Source: Enterococcus dispar ATCC 51266
Lineage (GTDB): Bacteria > Bacillota > Bacilli > Lactobacillales > Enterococcaceae
Direction of reading: 5' to 3'
Length of the DNA: 64,000 bases
Assembly (NCBI RefSeq): GCF_000406945.1
Contig: NZ_KE136354.1
Location: 2,166,664-2,230,663 of the forward strand
Positions 17,273 to 26,533 of the stretch are shown here, one piece after another. Position numbers and translations under genes: made by a program. The stretch's first letter is position 1, and each line of letters opens with the position of its first letter. The notes beneath the pieces were generated by a model, which made no database searches, was not told the DNA's origin, and worked only from the letters and a program-made list of their open reading frames with translations.

Positions 17273-18372
17273 TATTTTCCATTAGTAGGACAAATAAAAA
17301 CCAGCTCTTTTTCATACCACTCGGCCTTATATTTTAATTTTAAAAGCAACCGATTCCAATCACTTAAAGTAAAATTATCCTCAAAACTTGGGAAAACAGT
17401 GGTGTGTTTACTTTTTTTTACGGTTTTAGCCGCTTTGCTTTCTTTATTCTCCCGCAATTCTGGCGGTTTTGTGATAATAATACAATCAAACTGACGCAAA
17501 AGAGCAATAGAAAGTTGTTCGGTGAAATCCTCTTTTTGTTTCAGCTTGTGAATATACAATTGTTGCACCTGGGATTTTTGCTTTTGATAGTTTTTCGCTT
17601 GTTCTAGTTTAGCATTGCGGCGTTGCGCACTCTTAGCCCGACAACTAAGTCGGCGTTGCGCTTTTTTTAGTTTTTCTAGAACTTGGGTTTGGCAAAAGGT
17701 GGGTATCCCCACAATAGGTTTATTCGTCACCACCAAGCCTGTTGGATCGTAGGCAATTTCAATTTCACTGCCCGTTTTGGGTAATGCCGGAATGTCTTCT
17801 TCACATAATAAAGAAACATAAAATTCTTGCCGATTTTTAGCTGAAATAGTTGCTGAACGAATTTTCCCTGCAACGCTGCGATGTTGATGCACTAAAACTT
17901 TGCTTTTTAACTTAGGAAGCTTCAAACCGTCTTCTGCTAGGTAAATAGTATGTCCTTGATTATTCGTCGTATACGACTGCCAAGCACTTTTCTTACTTTT
18001 TAACTTGGGATAACTGGCACGACCGCGATAATAATTTTGAAAAGCTTTTTCCAAATTACGCTGTGCATTAGCCAAAGCTAAGCTATCTGTTGCTTTTAAA
18101 AAAGGATAATCTTTTTTTAACTTAGCTGGCGTCATCTTCTGTTTTTGTAAACGTGCTGAAGTACGTTCTTCAACAGTTTTGCCACTTTCTTGCTGTCGTA
18201 GTGTTAACAGCATATTATACGTAAAACGAACGCAGCCAAAAGTCTGAATAAAAAAATGTTTTTGGGCTTCGTCAGGATAAAGCGCAAATCTATAAGCCTT
18301 TAATGTCTTAATTGGTACCTGCCTCCCCTCACTGATTATTCCTTCAGTTGTGGCGGCTTTTCGTAGGAACAT
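17272..18372 (-). CDS. tldR: TldR: nuclease-dead TnpB-like RNA-guided repressor
   Basis: 366 residues from the ATG. The N-terminal half is TnpB-like (LKAYRFALYP near residue 24, then the YYRGRASYPKLKSKK region at 114-128). The RuvC region is degraded: D209 in IAYDPTG may be the first Asp, but the second motif, usually ED, reads IIITKPPEL with T301 where Glu is expected. The protein stops at VFICPTNGK right after KAEWYEKEL, so it lacks the zinc finger and third RuvC motif. This matches TldR proteins, described as TnpB homologues that use a guide RNA to block promoters, one group being next to oppF in enterococci. It follows oppF by 181 bases in the same direction. An ATT at 18312 preceded by GGGGAGG aligns with the usual TnpB start (IKTLKAYRF) and could be the true start. 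Confidence 0.85.
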   Translation of the reverse strand: MFLRKAATTEGIISEGRQVPIKTLKAYRFALYPDEAQKHFFIQTFGCVRFTYNMLLTLRQQESGKTVEERTSARLQKQKMTPAKLKKDYPFLKATDSLALANAQRNLEKAFQNYYRGRASYPKLKSKKSAWQSYTTNNQGHTIYLAEDGLKLPKLKSKVLVHQHRSVAGKIRSATISAKNRQEFYVSLLCEEDIPALPKTGSEIEIAYDPTGLVVTNKPIVGIPTFCQTQVLEKLKKAQRRLSCRAKSAQRRNAKLEQAKNYQKQKSQVQQLYIHKLKQKEDFTEQLSIALLRQFDCIIITKPPELRENKESKAAKTVKKSKHTTVFPSFEDNFTLSDWNRLLLKLKYKAEWYEKELVFICPTNGK

Positions 18373-18553
18373 TCCCCTTGCCCTACTTAACCTGACCTAA
18401 CAAATTTTCTCATCTTACAAAAATACTTTCTAAATTCATTAGTACGAGATTTAAGCTAGCATTTATATCGGTTTCGTAAATTTTTTGAAATTTTGACTTA
18501 TCCCCAAAGAACACAAAGGAAAACGTTAACCCTCCTACAAAGCTCTTTTTTAT

Positions 18554-19513
18554 CTAAAAAGCAGCTTCAACTTGGCCTTGTGTTAATTTCCGCTGTAATT
18601 TTTCTTTAAAAAGCGGAATTTCATCTTCTGAACAATACACATAATGTCCTTCAGCAATTTCGTGCATTCCCCTTTGTTTTCCGTCATCTGGTTGGGGTTG
18701 ATACTTGATGCGTTTACGATTACGTTCGTGATCTGGATCAGGTAATGGGATTGCTGACAAAAGACTTTCTGTGTAAGGATGAACACCATAATTATAAATG
18801 GCATCGCTCGTTCCGACTTCTAATAATTTACCTAAATGCATAACCCCAATCCGATCACTGATATGTTTCACCATAGATAAATCATGGGCAATAAATAGAT
18901 ATGTTAAATTTTGCTGTTCCTGTAAGTCTTGTAACAAATTAACAACTTGTGCTTGAATGGAAACATCCAAAGCCGAAATTGGCTCATCACAAATAATAAA
19001 TTTTGGTTTTACCGCTAAAGCACGGGCAATACCAATCCGTTGTCGCTGCCCACCGGAGAACTCGTGAGGATAACGGGTGCCATGACTGGGATTTAAACCA
19101 ACTGTTTCCAATAACTCATCCACGCAGGCATTGCGTTCTTTTTCATCTTGCGCAAGCCCGTTTATATCAATTCCTTCTGCAATAATATCCCGCACTTTCA
19201 TACGAGGATTTAAAGAAGCATAAGGATCTTGAAAAATCATTTGTACGTCGCGCCGAAATTCTTTTAAACCTTCTTTGCCTTTAATTTTCATTACATCTTG
19301 ACCATCAAAGTCGATTTCTCCGCCAGTAGGTGTGTTTAAACGGATAATCGTCCGCCCGGTTGTTGATTTGCCACTACCGGATTCTCCCACTAAGCCAAAG
19401 GTTTCACCTTCGTAGATGTGAAAGCTAATATCATCTACTGCTTTGACTTCATCTTTACGCCCCACATTGAAGTATTGCTTCAAATGATTTACGTTTAACA
19501 AAACTTTTTTCAC
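18554..19513 (-). CDS. oppF: oligopeptide ABC transporter ATPase OppF
   Basis: 319 residues. ABC ATPase with Walker [10 protein letters not shown], signature [15 protein letters not shown], Walker B FIICDEP and the C-terminal oligopeptide transporter domain. It powers peptide import together with OppD. The start is a GTG at 19513 with AAGGAGG seven bases upstream, 12 bases after the oppD stop. It is the last transporter gene of oppBCDF and is followed by the tldR gene with no strong terminator seen between them. Confidence 0.93.
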   Translation of the reverse strand: MKKVLLNVNHLKQYFNVGRKDEVKAVDDISFHIYEGETFGLVGESGSGKSTTGRTIIRLNTPTGGEIDFDGQDVMKIKGKEGLKEFRRDVQMIFQDPYASLNPRMKVRDIIAEGIDINGLAQDEKERNACVDELLETVGLNPSHGTRYPHEFSGGQRQRIGIARALAVKPKFIICDEPISALDVSIQAQVVNLLQDLQEQQNLTYLFIAHDLSMVKHISDRIGVMHLGKLLEVGTSDAIYNYGVHPYTESLLSAIPLPDPDHERNRKRIKYQPQPDDGKQRGMHEIAEGHYVYCSEDEIPLFKEKLQRKLTQGQVEAAF

Positions 19514-19525
19514 GCGGCTACCTCC

Positions 19526-20575
19526 TTAGGCATTTTGTTTTTCTTTGAAAATTTCCCAACGACGGACAATCTCTGCCGGTGGTGTTACTTTAGGAGCTTG
19601 TGGTGCCAATAGCCAGGTGGCCGCCTTATGCGTTTGGGAAACTTCAAAGTAAGGCGGTGCTTGCTCCGTATCAATTTTCAAAGCAAATTCATTTCGAGGA
19701 TAAAAAGCGTCCCCTGTTGGTGGTTGTAGTAAATCTGGTGGTGAACCAGGGATGGCATATAAGCGCTCTTCATCCCCTTCTAAAGTCGGCATTGAACCCA
19801 GTAACCCCCATGTATACGGATGCTGTGGATTATAAAAAATTTCTTCTGCCGTTCCGACTTCCACAATCCGTCCACCATACATTACAGCCACCCGATCGGC
19901 TACGTTTGCTACCACGCCTAAATCGTGGGTGATAAAAATAATTGAGGTATTAATTTTTTTCTGAATATCTTTCATTAATTCCAAAATTTGAGCTTGGATT
20001 GTGACGTCTAAAGCTGTTGTTGGTTCATCCGCAATAAGAACTTCCGGGTAACAAATAAGCGCAATAGCAATCACTATCCGTTGCCGTTGCCCACCAGAAA
20101 ATTGATGAGGATAGTTTTTCAAACGTTTTTCGGCATTCGGAATACCCACTAAATTTAATAATTCTAATGCAGAAGCCAATGCTTCTTTTTTAGAGACTTT
20201 ATTGTGAATAATCAAAGACTCTGCAACTTGTTTGCCAATAGGCATCGTCGGATCTAAGGAAGTCATAGGATCTTGAAAAATCATAGCGATTTCCTTACCC
20301 CGAATTTTTTGCATTTCTTTTTCCGTTTTTTTGACAATATCGGAATTTTTAAAAAGAATCTCCCCGTTATCGATATTTGCATTACTTGCTAGAAGTCCCA
20401 TAATACTGCGAGTGGTTACCGATTTACCAGAACCAGATTCCCCCACAATCGCCAGCGTCTCTCCTTTATAAAGGTCAAAACTAACATTGCGAATTGCGCG
20501 AACAGTTCCCGCATAAGTATCAAAGGAGATTTCCAAGTCTTTAACTTCTAATACTTTTTCTGGCATCATCATCAC
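19526..20575 (-). CDS. oppD: oligopeptide ABC transporter ATPase OppD
   Basis: 349 residues. ABC ATPase with Walker A GESGSGKS, signature [15 protein letters not shown], Walker B VLIADEP and the OppD C-terminal extension that in this family often carries an iron-sulfur-like or structural motif. It starts with GTG-ATG-ATG-ATG that overlaps the oppC stop (TGATG), so it is translationally coupled; which of the four codons is used cannot be told. It works as a heterodimer with OppF. Confidence 0.93.
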   Translation of the reverse strand: MMMMPEKVLEVKDLEISFDTYAGTVRAIRNVSFDLYKGETLAIVGESGSGKSVTTRSIMGLLASNANIDNGEILFKNSDIVKKTEKEMQKIRGKEIAMIFQDPMTSLDPTMPIGKQVAESLIIHNKVSKKEALASALELLNLVGIPNAEKRLKNYPHQFSGGQRQRIVIAIALICYPEVLIADEPTTALDVTIQAQILELMKDIQKKINTSIIFITHDLGVVANVADRVAVMYGGRIVEVGTAEEIFYNPQHPYTWGLLGSMPTLEGDEERLYAIPGSPPDLLQPPTGDAFYPRNEFALKIDTEQAPPYFEVSQTHKAATWLLAPQAPKVTPPAEIVRRWEIFKEKQNA

Positions 20576-21615
20576 TCTTTCATTTTCGGATCAAAGGCAT
20601 CACGAAGACCATCAGCTAATAAGTTGAAGGCAATCATGATGACTGACAACGTAACTGCTGGTACCCACAACAGGTAAGGCAGATATTGGAAGGTTTTGTA
20701 ACCATCGCTTAACATTGTACCTAATGAAGCATTCGGCGGTGTCAAACCTAAGCCAATGAAGCTCAAGAAAGCTTCAAAGAAAATCGCCGTTGGAATACTA
20801 AACATCATCTGTACAATAATAACACTGGAGATATTGGGTAAAATATGTTTAAAGGCAATTTTGAAATTACTTTCGCCTAACGTTTGAGCAGCCAAAACAA
20901 ATTCTTGATCTTTTAATTTTAATGTTTGCGCCCGCACAATCCGCGCCATTGGAATCCAGTTGGTGATTGCCATAGCTGCGATGATCGACGGGATCCCTGG
21001 TTCAAAAACAACCAACATTAAAATCATTACGACTAAATTGGGAATACCTGAAAGAATTTCCAAAATTCGTTGCATCAAAGTGTCGACAGTGCCACCTTTT
21101 AAACCGGAAATTAAACCGTAAGTAACACCAAAAATAATATCAAACATCGCTGCAATAAAGGCAATCAATAATGAAACTCGTGTCCCCATCAGCAGACGAC
21201 TCAAAACATCACGACCTAAGCCGTCAGTACCAAAATAATAATTTAAATTATCCGGGACATTTGCCGCTGCATATTTATCAACCAATTGTCCGCCCACCAT
21301 CGCTTTTCCGTTTAAACCATTGATATTAATCCCAGGAATGCGAGGCGGTAAATTCATGTAAGCAACATTTTGTTTGGTTGGATTATGAGGTGAAAAGAGA
21401 ATCGAAATAATGGAGACAAAAATAATCACTACCAAAATGGCCATACATATTACTGCTGCTTTATTTTTTCTCAGGCGCCGCCAAGAGTCTTGTAAGAAAG
21501 TCAAAGACGGCGCAGCGATCATTTCTCGTTCTTTAATGGTACTGCCGTGGTACAACTCAAATTCTGACGCTGGGATTTTGGCAATCGTATCGTATTTAGG
21601 TTTTACATTTTCCAT
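20572..21615 (-). CDS. oppC: oligopeptide ABC transporter permease OppC
   Basis: 347 residues. A cytoplasmic N-terminal segment of about 50 residues precedes the first membrane helix, as in OppC. Six helices and the typical YYFGTDGLGRDVLSR segment of the OppC/DppC family are visible. Its ATG overlaps the oppB stop (TAATG) and its stop overlaps oppD, so the operon is tightly coupled. Confidence 0.93.
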   Translation of the reverse strand: MENVKPKYDTIAKIPASEFELYHGSTIKEREMIAAPSLTFLQDSWRRLRKNKAAVICMAILVVIIFVSIISILFSPHNPTKQNVAYMNLPPRIPGININGLNGKAMVGGQLVDKYAAANVPDNLNYYFGTDGLGRDVLSRLLMGTRVSLLIAFIAAMFDIIFGVTYGLISGLKGGTVDTLMQRILEILSGIPNLVVMILMLVVFEPGIPSIIAAMAITNWIPMARIVRAQTLKLKDQEFVLAAQTLGESNFKIAFKHILPNISSVIIVQMMFSIPTAIFFEAFLSFIGLGLTPPNASLGTMLSDGYKTFQYLPYLLWVPAVTLSVIMIAFNLLADGLRDAFDPKMKE

Positions 21616-22556
21616 TAGCCTTTACTCCCTCCTGACACGCGGATTCGTGGATCAACAATACCGTATAATAAATCAACAACCAAAATGACGATGATTAACA
21701 TTGCCGAATACAAAACTGTTACCGCCATAATTGTAGGATAGTCATTAGTGGTAATTGATTTTACAAATTGCTCTCCTATACCAGGAATAGCAAAAATATT
21801 TTCAACTACCAAAGAACCTGTCATTAATGCTACTGCCAAAGGACCTAATAAGGTCATTAATGGGATTAGACTATTTCGCAAACCGTGCTTAAAGGCAATT
21901 TCCCAACGGCTTAGACCTTTTGCACGTGCTAATTCTACATAATCACTATGCATAACCTCTACCATTTCCGTTCGAATAAATCGAGCCGAGTCAGCCAAAG
22001 GCGACATCGCCAGTGCGATAGTTGGCAAAATGGTATAAGCAAAACCTTCCCATTTGGCGATTGGTAAAATGTGTAATTTTATTGCAAAAACATATTGTAG
22101 TAAAACAGCAAAGACGAAGTTGGGAATAGAGCGACCTAAAATTGCAATTAAAGTAGCTAACGTATCCACCCATGTATTTTGTTTCATAGCAGAAATTGTC
22201 CCTAAAATAATTCCAATTAAAGTCCCCAGTAAAATTGCCTGTATCCCTAACTGTAAAGAAGGCCCCACGCGACCAGCCAATAACGCGGCCACTGGTTGAT
22301 TCTTAAATTGAAACGAAATTCCAAAATCACCTTGAAGTAAATTTTTCAGATAGGTTCCATATTGCACAATAACTGGTTTATCCAAACCCATTTGTTTGTT
22401 TAGCAACGCAATTTGATCTGGGCTCAAACGTTCCGCGTTGGTATACGGCGTCCCTGGTAACATTTTTGATAAAAAGAATGTGATCGTTGCAATCAACCAC
22501 AGCGTTACCAGCATAAAAAACAACCTTTTTAGAAAATATTTGAGAAAGTCATTCAA
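21615..22556 (-). CDS. oppB: oligopeptide ABC transporter permease OppB
   Basis: About 313 residues. Six membrane helices and the DppB/OppB pattern (LRNSLIPLMTLLGP, IPGIGEQFV). It forms the peptide channel with OppC. The start is a TTG at 22556 preceded at seven bases by AGGAGGAG; the reading from 22607 runs through this ribosome binding site and is not credible. It is the first gene of oppBCDF. The oppA gene is separate, 0.7 kb upstream beyond an oppositely oriented gene. Confidence 0.92.
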   Translation of the reverse strand: MNDFLKYFLKRLFFMLVTLWLIATITFFLSKMLPGTPYTNAERLSPDQIALLNKQMGLDKPVIVQYGTYLKNLLQGDFGISFQFKNQPVAALLAGRVGPSLQLGIQAILLGTLIGIILGTISAMKQNTWVDTLATLIAILGRSIPNFVFAVLLQYVFAIKLHILPIAKWEGFAYTILPTIALAMSPLADSARFIRTEMVEVMHSDYVELARAKGLSRWEIAFKHGLRNSLIPLMTLLGPLAVALMTGSLVVENIFAIPGIGEQFVKSITTNDYPTIMAVTVLYSAMLIIVILVVDLLYGIVDPRIRVSGGSKG

Positions 22557-22724
22557 ATTATTTCTCCTCCTAATAAATAAAAAATGCAGTAACAAAAACG
22601 TGTACAATCCAAATTAATCAACAATTTATTTTTCTTTCAGAAGCAAATTTAATTTCACTAAAGCGATAAAACCAAGGTATGATACTTTGCTGCCATTTTG
22701 AAAACTCTTTTGACTTTGGCAAAT

Positions 22725-22816
22725 GGATTCGCTAAAGTAAAAGAAAAGCTTTGAAAACTTGAATTGCTCTTAAGCAATAAGACGCCATCTGACAAGTTGA
22801 AAAAGGATAAACAAGG
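22725..22816 (+). promoter_or_regulatory. promoter region of the DUF3899 gene and of oppB (divergent)
   Basis: On the plus strand TTGACT (22710-22715) and TAAAGT (22733-22738) are spaced 17 bases apart, a plausible sigma-70 promoter for the DUF3899 gene. AAGGAG at 22814 is its ribosome binding site. The oppB promoter must lie in the same 270 bases on the other strand, but I see no clear -35/-10 pair. Confidence 0.5.
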
Positions 22817-22824
22817 AGTTTACT

Positions 22825-23166
22825 ATGAAAAAATATCGTCCCTATTTTATTTCCATTCTTATCTTCGGTATCGCCATCATTTGGGGGCTTGTTAAAAATA
22901 ATTTAAGTCTTCTAACGTTATCTGACACCCTCTTCATGCTGGGATTACCTTTTTTGATTGTCGGCATCTTGTTATGGGTTTTTTCCTCTGGCTTCTTCGA
23001 TACTTTTCAAAGATCCATGCATGAAGCGCTGGGAAGAAAGCAAAAGAAAAAAGCTAACTATACGCCTTTATCACAAGTTGGCGATGGCGTGTATGGCTTC
23101 TGGTTGAAAATTGCCGGCGTGATTTTCGTCTTATCGCTGATTTTTTTGATGCTAAATAACTTTTAA
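22825..23166 (+). CDS. DUF3899 domain membrane protein
   Basis: 113 residues with three hydrophobic helices at about residues 7-23, 36-54 and 90-110, and a basic patch GRKQKKK between. The pattern fits the DUF3899 family of small Firmicutes membrane proteins of unknown function. AAGGAG precedes the ATG. It is inserted in opposite orientation between oppA and oppBCDF, which splits the transporter into two transcription units. A bidirectional terminator follows it. Confidence 0.75.
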   Translation: MKKYRPYFISILIFGIAIIWGLVKNNLSLLTLSDTLFMLGLPFLIVGILLWVFSSGFFDTFQRSMHEALGRKQKKKANYTPLSQVGDGVYGFWLKIAGVIFVLSLIFLMLNNF

Positions 23167-23221
23167 TAATTATTAATTTCTAAAACACCAATCACCTTCT
23201 AAAAATAAGCAAATAGTTGCA

Positions 23222-23248
23222 AGAGGCTGGCAGTGCCAGCCTCTTTTT
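23222..23248. terminator. bidirectional terminator between DUF3899 gene and oppA
   Basis: Perfect arms AGAGGCTGGCA and TGCCAGCCTCT around one base, followed by TTTTT. The stem is GC-rich and very strong. Confidence 0.9.
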
Positions 23249-23299
23249 ACTATTTAATCATTTGATGATGTTTTAAGTGTTTGTTTTTTGTTGTGCTTA

Positions 23300-24973
23300 T
23301 TATTCTGTTACATACGTCCATTTGTAATCCCATGAAGCACCGGCAGCGTGGTGTACGATACCTTTTACTTTCGGATTAATCATGTGGCCTTCTGCCTTTT
23401 GGTAAACACCAATTACCCCAGCAGTTGAGCTGATAATTTTATCTGCTTCTTGTAAGTTTTCCCAACGTTTAACCGGATCACCCGCATTTGTTGTGTTAGA
23501 CTCTTTGACTACTTTGTCATAGTCTGCATTTGACCATTGACCGCGGTTATAAGAATTACCTGTAACAAACAAGTCTGTGAAGCTTGATGGATCAGAATAA
23601 TCAGCACCCCATCCACCTAATACCATATCGAATTCACCATTATTTGAACGGTCAAGACGAACAGAAAACGGTACTGGTGTTGGTTTAATTTTGATACCCT
23701 CCAACGTTTCTTCCAATGTACTTTGCAAGTACTCTAGCACTTTTTTGGTGCCGTCATCGTCAGAAGCCACGATATCAAAAGTAAAACTGTCTTTACCCAG
23801 TGCTTTTTTCGCTTTTTCCCAATGATCTTTGGCTTTTTTCTTATCAAAACTTACCAAATCACCAGCTTCTTTAGTGAAATCTTCATTGGTTTTAGGATTT
23901 TTAGACATATCCGATGGAATTAAACCAGTCGAGGCAACAGAACCGTCCCCTAATACTGAATTTACAATTGCATTTCGGTCAATCGCGTACGAAATTGCTA
24001 GACGTAAATCTTCATTCATAAATGGTGAATCTTTTTTCCGTTGATTCAATTCAATGTATGAAGTTCGCGCTTCTTTTACAGATTGGAAAGCTTCTTGATT
24101 TGCATTTTGTTGTGCTAATTCACCACTTAAAATTGCATCATCTGTTTGGCCGTCATTGAATAAATTCAAACCTGTTGAAGATTCTTTTACAACACTAACT
24201 TTAACAGAATCTAATTTCACTGTATCTTTATCCCAATACGTATCATTTTTCTTATATTCCCACTCTGTATCTGTTCCCGGACCATCAAACCCTGCTAAAA
24301 CAAAAGGTCCGTTATAAACTGACTGATCAGATTTTGTTGCAAATTTGTCGCCATTTTTTTCAACAACTTTTTGCGGTTGCGGGAAGAATGAAGGGAAAGC
24401 AAATAAATAATCCATGTAAGGTGTAGGACGTGTTAACGTAATTTCTAATTCGTAATCGTTAACTGCTTTAATCCCTAATTCAGATTTATCTTTTTTTCCG
24501 GCTGTAATTTCAGCTGCATTTACTACTGGTTCATAAAGATATGCGTACTCTGAAGCGGTTTTTGAATCCACTGTCCGTTGCCAACCAAAAACATAATCAG
24601 ATGCTTTAACAGGTTCCCCGTCAGACCATTTTGCATCTTCTCTTAATTTAATTGTATATTTCAAACCATCTTCACTAACCTTCGCTTCTTCAGCGGCGCC
24701 TGCTGGAACTGGCTTGCTATCTTTGTCTAACCGATAAATTCCTTCGTAAACATTGTTTAACGCAGTGAAACTAATCGTGTCTGTTGCAAGTGATAAATCA
24801 GCACTTGGCATTTCTTGTAAGACAGATACTCTAAACTCTTGTTTGTCCGCTTCTTTACCAGAACCGCCTGCAGCACTGCTGCCATCTGTTGTGCCGCCGT
24901 TACTGCCGCATGCTGATAACACAACACCGCAGACAGCAATAACACCGAATAATGATGTCTTTTTCATTTTCAT
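23300..24973 (-). CDS. oppA: oligopeptide-binding lipoprotein OppA
   Basis: 557 residues. Signal peptide with lipobox LSAC near residue 22, Gly/Ser-rich linker, then a family 5 solute-binding domain (YTIKLREDAKWSDGEP, the usual signature). It captures oligopeptides outside the membrane for OppBCDF. Two in-frame ATG (24973 and 24967) both have AAGGG-type sites upstream. Four sequences resembling the CodY box lie upstream. It is monocistronic, bounded by a strong terminator. Role as the main OppA is supported by its place beside oppBCDF; a second paralogue is at 26534. Confidence 0.92.
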   Translation of the reverse strand: MKMKKTSLFGVIAVCGVVLSACGSNGGTTDGSSAAGGSGKEADKQEFRVSVLQEMPSADLSLATDTISFTALNNVYEGIYRLDKDSKPVPAGAAEEAKVSEDGLKYTIKLREDAKWSDGEPVKASDYVFGWQRTVDSKTASEYAYLYEPVVNAAEITAGKKDKSELGIKAVNDYELEITLTRPTPYMDYLFAFPSFFPQPQKVVEKNGDKFATKSDQSVYNGPFVLAGFDGPGTDTEWEYKKNDTYWDKDTVKLDSVKVSVVKESSTGLNLFNDGQTDDAILSGELAQQNANQEAFQSVKEARTSYIELNQRKKDSPFMNEDLRLAISYAIDRNAIVNSVLGDGSVASTGLIPSDMSKNPKTNEDFTKEAGDLVSFDKKKAKDHWEKAKKALGKDSFTFDIVASDDDGTKKVLEYLQSTLEETLEGIKIKPTPVPFSVRLDRSNNGEFDMVLGGWGADYSDPSSFTDLFVTGNSYNRGQWSNADYDKVVKESNTTNAGDPVKRWENLQEADKIISSTAGVIGVYQKAEGHMINPKVKGIVHHAAGASWDYKWTYVTE

Positions 24974-24998
24974 TCCCTTTACCCCTTGTCTTGTATTG

Positions 24999-25172
24999 AA
25001 TTTTCAGAATATTTAACATTTTCTGAAGTTAACGAAAATTTTAATCAATAATTATTAAAAAAGCAACACTTTATTCATAAAAAAACAAATATATATAAAT
25101 ATTCTGATAATTCAAAAAACAAAGAGTGATTTATTTGTAAAAAAAATACTCACAATCAAAATTCAGAAAACT
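24999..25172 (-). promoter_or_regulatory. cluster of CodY-like boxes upstream of oppA
   Basis: Compared with the CodY consensus AATTTTCWGAAAATT, the plus strand shows AATTTTCAGAATATT at 24999-25013 (14 of 15), AATATTCTGATAATT at 25098-25112 (13 of 15), AAAATTCAGAAAACT at 25158-25172 (12 of 15) and a weaker one at 25017-25031 (11 of 15). CodY represses peptide and amino-acid uptake genes in rich conditions in many Firmicutes. A TATATATATTT element near 25089-25099 could be the -10. Confidence 0.7.
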
Positions 25173-25298
25173 AGGATAAAACGCAGATTTTCCATTCAAT
25201 TTATTTGTAAAATACTTCAAATTAATTTGTTTAATTGATTAATAACAAGCGGTTTAAATAAATTGAAAAAGCTATAAAAATTTTCAAAAATAACTAAA
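25173..25298. other. AT-rich spacer between pepT and the oppA control region
   Basis: Very A+T-rich, no ORF. A weak inverted repeat TTGAAAA..TTTTCAA near 25263-25287 may end the pepT transcript. No other structure seen. Confidence 0.4.
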
Positions 25299-26522
25299 TT
25301 ATTCTGCTGCAGCTGCTACTTTAACGATTTCAATAATCGTATCGCGCGCTTTTTCCATTGCTTCTAGGGTAATAAACTCATATTGTCCGTGAAAATTTTC
25401 ACCCCCAGTGAATAAATTCGGCGTAGCAATCCCTTTGTAGGAAATCTTCGAGCCGTCTGTTCCACCACGAAACGGGGTGATAATTGGTTTTATGCCTAAA
25501 TTTTTCATGGCAGCAAGTGCATAGTCCACGACACGCGGTTCTTGGTCAATTATTTCTTTCGTATTGTAATATTGATCAAACAATCGATAAGTAATACGAG
25601 GATACGTAAACGTTTCATTCAATTTTGCAATAATGGCTACGAGTTCTTCTTTACGGGCTAAAAATTTCGCATGGTCGTGATCTCGAATAATATAATCCAG
25701 CGCTGCAAATGAAATATCTCCCTGGAATTTATTTAATAAATAAAATCCTTCGTAGCCTTGTGTTAATTCCGGTACTTCTGCTTGTGGCAAGTGACTGTCA
25801 ATGGCTTCACCAATCTTAATCGCATTCACCAACTGTCCATAAGCCGTACCCGGGTGAACGCTAGTTCCTTCAATTGAAATTTCAATTTTGGCAGCATTAA
25901 ACGTTTCATACTCAAAATGTCCAACCCGCCCACTGTCGATAGTATATGCAAAGTCTACCGGAAAATCTGTCACCTCAAAATTATCTGCCCCTTTGCCAAT
26001 TTCTTCGTCCGGACCAAAAGCTACCCAAACATCTCCGCGCTCTTTTAAGGGAATTTGTTTCAAATGACGTAAAGCATCGATGATTTCAGCAATTCCAGCC
26101 TTATCGTCGGCACCTAAAAGGGTCGTGCCATCCGTTGTAATCAGTGTCTCTCCTATATAATCTTTCAAATTTGGAAACTGTTGTGGGGATAAAACAATCT
26201 TTTTTTCTGCATTTAAGATTACCTCTTGCCCCTTGTACTGGTGAAACACTTGTGGACGAACATTTTCTGCATTAAAATCTGCCGTGTCTACGTGAGCAAT
26301 AAAACCAATTGCACTCTTTTTTGGATTACCTTTTAAAGCACCAATCACAAAACTATTTTTTTCAAAATAGGTTACTTCTTGTAAACCCAATTCTTCCAAT
26401 TGCTCTTTTAATTGCAACGCCAAGTCAACTTGACCGGGCGTTGTCGGAATTGTAGTCGCTTTTTCATCTGAACGGGTATTCACTTTGACGTATCTCAAAA
26501 AATCTTCCAATAATTGACTCAT
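25299..26522 (-). CDS. pepT: peptidase T (tripeptide aminopeptidase)
   Basis: 407 residues, the usual PepT length. M20 zinc metallopeptidase that cuts the N-terminal residue from tripeptides in the cytoplasm. Metal and catalytic motifs: AHVDTAD, LLGADDKAG, GPDEEIG and RGGTDGS. AAGGAG precedes the ATG. It starts 12 bases after the second oppA stop, so both are one operon under the T-box leader: import of peptides and release of their amino acids. Confidence 0.95.
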   Translation of the reverse strand: MSQLLEDFLRYVKVNTRSDEKATTIPTTPGQVDLALQLKEQLEELGLQEVTYFEKNSFVIGALKGNPKKSAIGFIAHVDTADFNAENVRPQVFHQYKGQEVILNAEKKIVLSPQQFPNLKDYIGETLITTDGTTLLGADDKAGIAEIIDALRHLKQIPLKERGDVWVAFGPDEEIGKGADNFEVTDFPVDFAYTIDSGRVGHFEYETFNAAKIEISIEGTSVHPGTAYGQLVNAIKIGEAIDSHLPQAEVPELTQGYEGFYLLNKFQGDISFAALDYIIRDHDHAKFLARKEELVAIIAKLNETFTYPRITYRLFDQYYNTKEIIDQEPRVVDYALAAMKNLGIKPIITPFRGGTDGSKISYKGIATPNLFTGGENFHGQYEFITLEAMEKARDTIIEIVKVAAAAE

Positions 26523-26533
26523 TTTTTACTCCT

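Noticed and set aside
17272..18372. An intact IS605-type insertion sequence
   Set aside because: There is no tnpA, the TnpB-like protein lacks the zinc finger and RuvC-III, and no left end was found. It is a domesticated or decayed gene rather than an active element.
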